Positions 4,586 to 9,596 of a stretch of 9,596 nucleotides of DNA are shown here, piece after piece. The notes under the pieces were generated by a model. That model saw only the letters and a program-made list of their open reading frames with translations, did not search any database and was not told where the DNA came from. Every line of letters starts with the position of its first letter. Within the stretch, counting starts at the first letter, position 1. A program made the position numbers and the translations under genes. Source of the DNA: DATLFI01 sp035524895 (GTDB lineage: Bacteria; Acidobacteriota; Thermoanaerobaculia; Multivoradales; Multivoraceae); assembly GCA_035524895.1 (NCBI GenBank), contig DATLFI010000201.1:1-9596 (forward strand), read 5' to 3'.

Positions 4586-7365
4586 TCGTCGAAGAGCTGA
4601 GGCTGCGCCACTGGCGCGGCTACCGCGACCAGCGCACGTTCCGCTTCGCGCCCGGGCTCAACCTCGTGGTGGGTCCCAACGAGGCAGGGAAGTCGACCAT
4701 TTTCGAAGCGCTTTCCCGCGCGCTGTTCGACCGTCACACCTCGCGCGCCGCGGAGCTCGAGCGCGTGCGCCCCCTGGGCTCGAGCCTCGGTCCGGAGGTC
4801 CAGCTCGTGCTACGCGCTGGGGATTGTCGCTACCGGGTGGTCAAGCGCTTTCTGGAGAGCCCGTCGTCCCAGCTCTTCGTCGAGCGCGCGGGGTCCTTCG
4901 AGCTCGACCACGAGGGGGATCGCGCCGACGCCGAGCTGCGCCGGTTGCTCGGAGGCGAGGCCGCACGAGGGGCGGCCCGTCCGGACCAGAGGGGCTTGGC
5001 CCAGGCGTTGTGGTACCTCCAGCGCGACGACAGCCTGCCGGCTCGAGCCTGGAGCCAGGCACTCCACGAAGGGCTCGCCGGGCTGATGAAGCTGTCGCTA
5101 CAGACTCCCGAGCAGGAGTCGGTGCTGCAGGCGATCGCCGAGGAGCACGCCGAGACCTTCACCCGCACCGGCAGGCTCCGGAAGGGGAGCGAGCTCGGTG
5201 TCCTGCGCGCGGACCGCGAGCGGCTCGCCCTGGAGCTGAGTGCGCGCCAGGAGGAGCTGGAGCGCACGCGCGCTCATCGCGAAGAGCTCGGAGGGCTCGC
5301 GGCCCGGGCCGAGGACACGGCGCTGGGTCGAGGCGAAGCGCTGGAGCGGTTGGAGCGACTCGACCGCCAGCTCGAGCGCGCCCCGGAGGTCGAAGCACGT
5401 CATCGGGGAGCGCTCGAGGTGCTGGGCGAAGCCGAGCGTCGTGCCTCCGGAGTGCGGACCCTGCGCGAGCGGCTGCGGCGGTTGGAGCACCGCATCGCGG
5501 AGGCGGAGGTCGCACGGGTTTCCGCGGTCGAGGAGGAGCAGCGGCTACGCACCGCGGCCCGCGACCTCAGGCGCGCCGCCGAGACGCACGCACGGCGCTG
5601 GGAGGAGGAGCTCGCGCCGAAGGTGCAGGCTGCACGCTCGCAGATCGAGGACCTGCGCGCCCGCCTGCGCGTCGAGCAACTGGAGCGAGAGGAGAGCTCG
5701 CTGCTGGCAAAGCGCGAGCGACGGTCGCAGCTGCAGGCCGAAGCCGCCGCCGTGGAGGAGCAAATGCGCGAGCTGGCGGCGCCGGACGCGGACGAGTCGG
5801 AGCGCCTGGACGCGCTGGCCGAGCGCGCGCGCGCGTTGACGCAGCGCGTGCGTGCGGCCGCGGTGAGAGTGAAGGTTGAGCTCGAGCCGGCGACGGACAT
5901 CGAGATCTCTCCCGAGCTGCAGCGCGACCCGGAGAGCGGCGAGTACCTGGTCGCTGGTCCGTCTCGCTTCCGCGTTCCCGGAGTCGTCGAGATCGCGGTG
6001 CGCGCGGCCGACGAGTCGCTCGAGGCCTGGCATCGGGAGGCGAGCGCCGCCGAGGCCGAGATCCGGCTGGCGCTCGAACGCCACGACGTGGAGGACCTCG
6101 CCGCCCTCGCGGAACGCAGACGCGAGGCGCGCCTTCTCGAGGCCCGGCTGGCAGCGATCCGGTCGCGATGGCTCGAGGCAGGAGGGTCGGTCGTCGCGGG
6201 CTCGAGCCCGTCCGCGGATCAGCTCGATGCCGACGAGCGCGAGGCCCGGTTGCTCGCCGACTTGCATGCGGAGCTGCGCGAGCTGAGAGCGCGCGCTCCG
6301 CAGGCGGTGCTGCCCGGCATCGAAGGTTGGGCAGAGCACCGCACGCAAGAGCAGATCCGCGCGCTCGAGGAGCGGACCCGCGCGCTCGAGCGGTCGCTGC
6401 GCGAGGCGCGCGAAGCCGAGCAGGCCGCCGATCGCAGCTACCGCCAGCGTCACGACGACCTGCTGCGCTCGGGACAGCGCGCGGCGGGAGCTAGCGCGGA
6501 GGCCGCCACGCTGGGTGCCGCGCTGGCGGAGGAACTGGAGCCGTACGGGGACCTGCCCGGTCTCGAAGCGGCCCATGCCGAGGTCGAGCGAGAGCTGGGG
6601 CGACTTCGGGGTGAGCTGCGGGTCCGTGCCGACGAGCTCGAGCAGGAAGTTGCGCAAGTGCGTCGGGCGCGAGCGTCGACGGAGGCGGAGCTGCGAGTGC
6701 TCGACGGCGAGCTGCGCACGGTCGAGGCAGCGCGTGCCGATCGGCTCGCCCGCATCGAGGAAGCGGCCGCGCTGGATCTCGACGGACGTGTCGACGACCT
6801 GGCCGGTCGGCTCGGCGTCGTGGAACGCCGGTTGGAAGTCGTCGAGCGACGCGCCTCGGCGGCGCGGCTGCTGCAGCGCCTGGTCGACCACCACCAGGAC
6901 CGGCGCGCGCGCGAGCTGGTCAAGCCGGTGGCGGAGCTGGTCGACCGCTGGCTCGGCCACGTCACCGGCCGGCGGTATCAGGGGCTTTCGCTCGACGACA
7001 AGCTGGTGCCGCTGGAAGTGCGGCCGGCTCGCTACCAGGGGCCCCTGCCGTTGGAGAGCCTCAGCTACGGCACCTACGAACAGGTTGTGGTGCTGCTGCG
7101 TCTCGCGCTGGCGGCGCTGCTGTCGCGCGAGGAGCGACATCTGGTGATCCTCGACGACCGCCTGGTCAACGCCGACGCGAGTCGGCTGGAACGACTGTGC
7201 GAGGTGCTGGCCGAGGTCGCGAGCTCCTGTCAGGTCCTGATCGCCACCTGCGACGAGGCGCCCTTCCGCAACCTCGGTGCGCGGGTGATCCGAGTGGCCG
7301 GAGACGAGACCGCCGAGGACGTCGGCGCTCTCGTCGCGGGCCATCCCGATGCGGGCCTGGTGTGA
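4582..7365 (+). CDS. SbcC/Rad50-like (YhaN-type) coiled-coil AAA/ABC ATPase
   Basis: This 927-residue protein is the ATPase partner of the preceding nuclease. The N-terminal half-site has Walker A GPNEAGKST (31-39), followed by an LAQALWYLQ segment near 140-148 that recurs in this family. The C-terminal half-site has the ABC signature SLSYGTYEQ (826-834, in place of LSGGQ), Walker B LVILDD (854-859) and the D-loop-like RLVNAD. Between them lie long charged coiled coils, about 205-425 and 478-790, broken by a Gly/Ser-rich stretch near 534-544 and a PGIEGW segment near 578-583. There is no CxxC zinc hook: only four cysteines occur, all near the head domains. Instead a beta-rich, non-coiled segment (about 430-474) sits almost exactly at the midpoint. 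Walker B ends DD where classical Rad50 has DE; YhaN-type proteins share LDD as I recall. The start is ATG 4582, overlapping the upstream stop by 4 nt; an earlier GTG at 4366 lies inside the nuclease gene and is rejected. Confidence 0.9.
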   Translation: MIVEELRLRHWRGYRDQRTFRFAPGLNLVVGPNEAGKSTIFEALSRALFDRHTSRAAELERVRPLGSSLGPEVQLVLRAGDCRYRVVKRFLESPSSQLFVERAGSFELDHEGDRADAELRRLLGGEAARGAARPDQRGLAQALWYLQRDDSLPARAWSQALHEGLAGLMKLSLQTPEQESVLQAIAEEHAETFTRTGRLRKGSELGVLRADRERLALELSARQEELERTRAHREELGGLAARAEDTALGRGEALERLERLDRQLERAPEVEARHRGALEVLGEAERRASGVRTLRERLRRLEHRIAEAEVARVSAVEEEQRLRTAARDLRRAAETHARRWEEELAPKVQAARSQIEDLRARLRVEQLEREESSLLAKRERRSQLQAEAAAVEEQMRELAAPDADESERLDALAERARALTQRVRAAAVRVKVELEPATDIEISPELQRDPESGEYLVAGPSRFRVPGVVEIAVRAADESLEAWHREASAAEAEIRLALERHDVEDLAALAERRREARLLEARLAAIRSRWLEAGGSVVAGSSPSADQLDADEREARLLADLHAELRELRARAPQAVLPGIEGWAEHRTQEQIRALEERTRALERSLREAREAEQAADRSYRQRHDDLLRSGQRAAGASAEAATLGAALAEELEPYGDLPGLEAAHAEVERELGRLRGELRVRADELEQEVAQVRRARASTEAELRVLDGELRTVEAARADRLARIEEAAALDLDGRVDDLAGRLGVVERRLEVVERRASAARLLQRLVDHHQDRRARELVKPVAELVDRWLGHVTGRRYQGLSLDDKLVPLEVRPARYQGPLPLESLSYGTYEQVVVLLRLALAALLSREERHLVILDDRLVNADASRLERLCEVLAEVASSCQVLIATCDEAPFRNLGARVIRVAGDETAEDVGALVAGHPDAGLV

Positions 7366-7399
7366 GCGAGGCTGCTACGACCCCATTCGACGAGAGCGC

Positions 7400-9596
7400 G
7401 TGCTGAGGGTTTTTCTCGGCGACCGCGAGCCCTTGCTCGCAACGGCGGCACGCTGGCTGGTCGAGGAAGGCTCGCCGCCGCCACCGCGGGCTCGGTTGGC
7501 CCTGCTCGACCTGGAGCCGCTGCTGATCGTGGTGCCGGGGCGGCGTGCCGGGAGGAGGCTGCTGGAGCGCCTGGTGGTCTCGGCACCGGGAGGCGCGGCG
7601 GCCCTGGTGCCGCCCACGGTGGTCACGCCGGGGGTCCTGCCCGAGCTGATCGGACCGCTCCCCCAGCTCCCCCTCGCGACCGAGCTGGAGGCTCTGTGGG
7701 TGCGGATCGAGACGCTCCGCCAGTCCTCGCCTGCGCTTCTAGAGACCCTGTTGCCGGTCCCGCCGGAGCACGGCGACCTGCTCGCCTGGTTGGACATCGC
7801 GCGCGAGCTCGAGCAACTCGACGACGAGCTCGCCGCGGAATGCAATGACACCGAGGGTGTGTCGCGCGTGCTCGAGCGTGACGGCGCCCCCGAGGGCGAG
7901 CTCCGCCGCTGGCGGTCCCTGTCGGATCTGCGGCGCAGTTTCGAAGAGCAGCTCTCGGGCCGAACACGGAGCGCTCGATCGCGGGCGCGGCTGCAGGTAC
8001 TGGCAGCGGCCGAGCGGCGGGCTCGGCAGACCTCGGGCACCGAGGAAGCCCAACTCCGGGGCTCGCTCCGGCGTGTCGTGCTGGTGGGTGTGGCCGACTT
8101 GCCTGATCTGTTTCGCCGGCTGCTGCTGGCTTCGGGTCTCGACCTGGTGGTGCTGGTGCCGGCGCCGGCAGAGCGGGCCGGCGACTTCGACGATTTCGGT
8201 TGTCCTCGACCCGAGGTGTTCCTGCGACGCGAGCTCCGCGATACGGCGGCCTCGATCCTGGTGGCCGACCGACCGCTCGCCCAGGCGGCGGTCGCCGCCG
8301 AGTGCGTGGCGCGATGGACCGCGGACGGCGATCAGGGCTGCTCGCCGGAGGACGTCACCATGGCCGCGGCGAGCGTGGAGTCGGTCGCTCTGCTGGCCGA
8401 CTCGCTCGAGCGCGCGGGGCTGTCGTACCACGTGCCGACAGGGCGGCGCCTGCGCGACAGCCAGCCAGCGGTCCTGCTGCGACGCCTCGCGGACTACCTG
8501 GACGGCGGCAGCTCGATCGAGGCGCTCGGAGACCTGCTGCGGCTACCGGTGGTCGACGAGGCCTTCACGATCCTGGCCGAGGCCGCGCTGCCGGCGCTCC
8601 TCGCCGAGGCGCCATCGGCGGGCACTCCACGGCGGCTGCGGTCCGCGGTCGCCGAACGACGGTTCCTCGCTGCCTTCGACTGCTTCGTCGAGACCTGCTT
8701 GGCGCCGGTTGTGGGAGACGCGCTGCCGGGAGATCCGGTCGGCGCGGCACTGGTACGAGCCGCGGACCGCGCCGTGCGCGAAATCGCCGGCGCCGTGGGC
8801 GGGGAGCCGCAGCGGGTGCCATCGGGACGTCGGGTGGCTGCGATCCTGGAGCGCGCGTTCGGGCGACACCCGCTCGACCTTCGCGTCGCGGGCGACGCCG
8901 AGACCGCGGCGGCTCTCGAGCTCCTGGCGGAACGCCTGCACCAGCTCGACGCTTTGCCCGAGCTGGACCCTGGGGCCGAACTGTCGACCATCCTCCGGTT
9001 CCTGCTGGCGACGCTCGAGGACGTAAGACTGGAAGAGACGGCCGGCCACGGCGGTGTCGAGATCGTGGGTTGGCTCGAGCTTCCCCTCGACGACGCGCCG
9101 CGCCTGGTCGTGGTCGACCTGGTGGAGGGGCTGCTGCCGGCGAGCGGGATCGAGGACACCTTCCTGCCGAATTCCCTGCGCGCGCGGCTGGGACTGATAG
9201 ACGACCGCCGCCGGCTCTCCCGCGACCTCCACCTACTCGAGGTCGCGCTCGCGTCGCGCGAGCAGGTCGTTTTGGCAACCCGCCGGCGCGAGGCCGACGG
9301 TCAACCGTCGCGCCCGAGCAGGCTGCTGCTGCGCCGCCACGGGGCGGCCCTTGGCGAGCGGATCGACCTGCTGCTGCGGTCGCCGCCCGCGGCCGCTCCT
9401 CACGATCTGTGGCCGCGCGTCGCGACGTCCGGTTTCCAGGTGCCCCGACCGCAGCCGGCGGAGGTGCTCCGAGCGCTGCCCGTCACCGCGTTCGACGACT
9501 ACCTGGCGTGTCCTTACCGCTTCTATCTGACCCGGGTCCTGCGGCTGGAGGTGGCGCGAGAGCGGCCGCACGAGCTCGACGGCGCTGCCTTCGGCG
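7400..9596 (+). CDS. AddB-like protein: degenerate helicase core plus PD-(D/E)XK nuclease (partial, runs off the window)
   Basis: An open frame continues from here to the window edge (732 complete codons, no stop). AddB-type features: VVPGRRAGRR (44-53), where related PD-(D/E)XK proteins have a similar PGRRAGRRL; a helicase-like second half with VVDLVEGLLP (571-580), a D-FLP/R-LGL/RR-LSRD stretch around 590-610, and RPSRLL (638-643); then LPVTAFDDYLACPYRFYL, the N-terminal border of the PDDEXK_1 nuclease domain. C704 would be the first ligand of the AddB-type 4Fe-4S cluster. The catalytic nuclease residues and the other three cysteines would lie beyond the window. No Walker A is visible at the N-terminus (FLGDREPLL), so it is probably not an active ATPase. 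GTG 7400 is preferred: codons between the in-frame ATG at 7349 and 7400 (TGT, CGA, ATT, CGA) lack the GC3 bias of the gene. The ATG would overlap the ATPase gene by 17 nt and remains possible. It probably pairs with an AddA/UvrD-like helicase encoded downstream. Confidence 0.85.
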   Translation, partial: MLRVFLGDREPLLATAARWLVEEGSPPPPRARLALLDLEPLLIVVPGRRAGRRLLERLVVSAPGGAAALVPPTVVTPGVLPELIGPLPQLPLATELEALWVRIETLRQSSPALLETLLPVPPEHGDLLAWLDIARELEQLDDELAAECNDTEGVSRVLERDGAPEGELRRWRSLSDLRRSFEEQLSGRTRSARSRARLQVLAAAERRARQTSGTEEAQLRGSLRRVVLVGVADLPDLFRRLLLASGLDLVVLVPAPAERAGDFDDFGCPRPEVFLRRELRDTAASILVADRPLAQAAVAAECVARWTADGDQGCSPEDVTMAAASVESVALLADSLERAGLSYHVPTGRRLRDSQPAVLLRRLADYLDGGSSIEALGDLLRLPVVDEAFTILAEAALPALLAEAPSAGTPRRLRSAVAERRFLAAFDCFVETCLAPVVGDALPGDPVGAALVRAADRAVREIAGAVGGEPQRVPSGRRVAAILERAFGRHPLDLRVAGDAETAAALELLAERLHQLDALPELDPGAELSTILRFLLATLEDVRLEETAGHGGVEIVGWLELPLDDAPRLVVVDLVEGLLPASGIEDTFLPNSLRARLGLIDDRRRLSRDLHLLEVALASREQVVLATRRREADGQPSRPSRLLLRRHGAALGERIDLLLRSPPAAAPHDLWPRVATSGFQVPRPQPAEVLRALPVTAFDDYLACPYRFYLTRVLRLEVARERPHELDGAAFG

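Noticed and set aside
5545..7344. Minus-strand open frame of 599 codons within the ATPase gene
   Set aside because: Arg/Gln/Leu-rich composition with no domain. It is the mirror of the Glu/Arg/Ala-rich coiled coil.
3434..9596. Anti-phage defence island built on an SMC-like ATPase and nucleases
   Set aside because: The proteins match housekeeping DNA end-repair families, the base composition equals that of the neighbouring metabolic gene, and there are no integrases, toxins or other defence genes nearby.

Overview
This is a GC-rich window (clearly above 65% G+C by eye, with third codon positions almost all G or C) from a bacterial chromosome. Nothing in it fixes the taxon. The codon bias, a TTG start behind a perfect Shine-Dalgarno sequence, and the gene types would fit Acidobacteriota, Myxococcota or a related high-GC lineage; that is an inference. 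There are no phage genes, transposases, CRISPR arrays, tRNAs or rRNAs.

Layout: positions 1-219 are non-coding and hold a near-perfect 17-bp hairpin. On the minus strand, 220-1671 encodes an exported serine beta-lactamase-family (class C/DD-peptidase-like) hydrolase. A divergent intergenic region (1672-1831) carries a terminator-like hairpin with a T5 run. From 1832 to the window end, four genes lie on the plus strand in tight succession: nicotinate phosphoribosyltransferase (pncB; 1832-3412), an SbcD/Mre11-type metallophosphoesterase (3434-4585), an SbcC/Rad50/YhaN-type coiled-coil ATPase (4582-7365, 4-nt ATGA overlap), and an AddB-like protein with a degenerate helicase core and the beginning of a PD-(D/E)XK nuclease domain (7400 to the edge, incomplete).

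How the genes may work together: the metallophosphoesterase and ATPase almost certainly form one Mre11-Rad50-like complex acting on DNA ends. The AddB-like protein immediately downstream suggests that a second end-processing machine, of the AddAB/RecBCD type, is encoded in the same transcription unit, probably with an AddA/UvrD-like helicase just beyond the window. PncB feeds nicotinate into NAD biosynthesis; its link to the repair genes may be only shared transcription.

The most interesting points are the combination of Mre11-Rad50-like and AddB-like genes in one run, the non-canonical metal-site motifs of the nuclease (DWQ and GDWHG), the absence of a zinc hook in the ATPase with a beta-rich segment at the coiled-coil apex instead, and an in-frame nonamer repeat that extends the PncB C-terminus. 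I did not find a system that is clearly new: the individual families are all recognisable.
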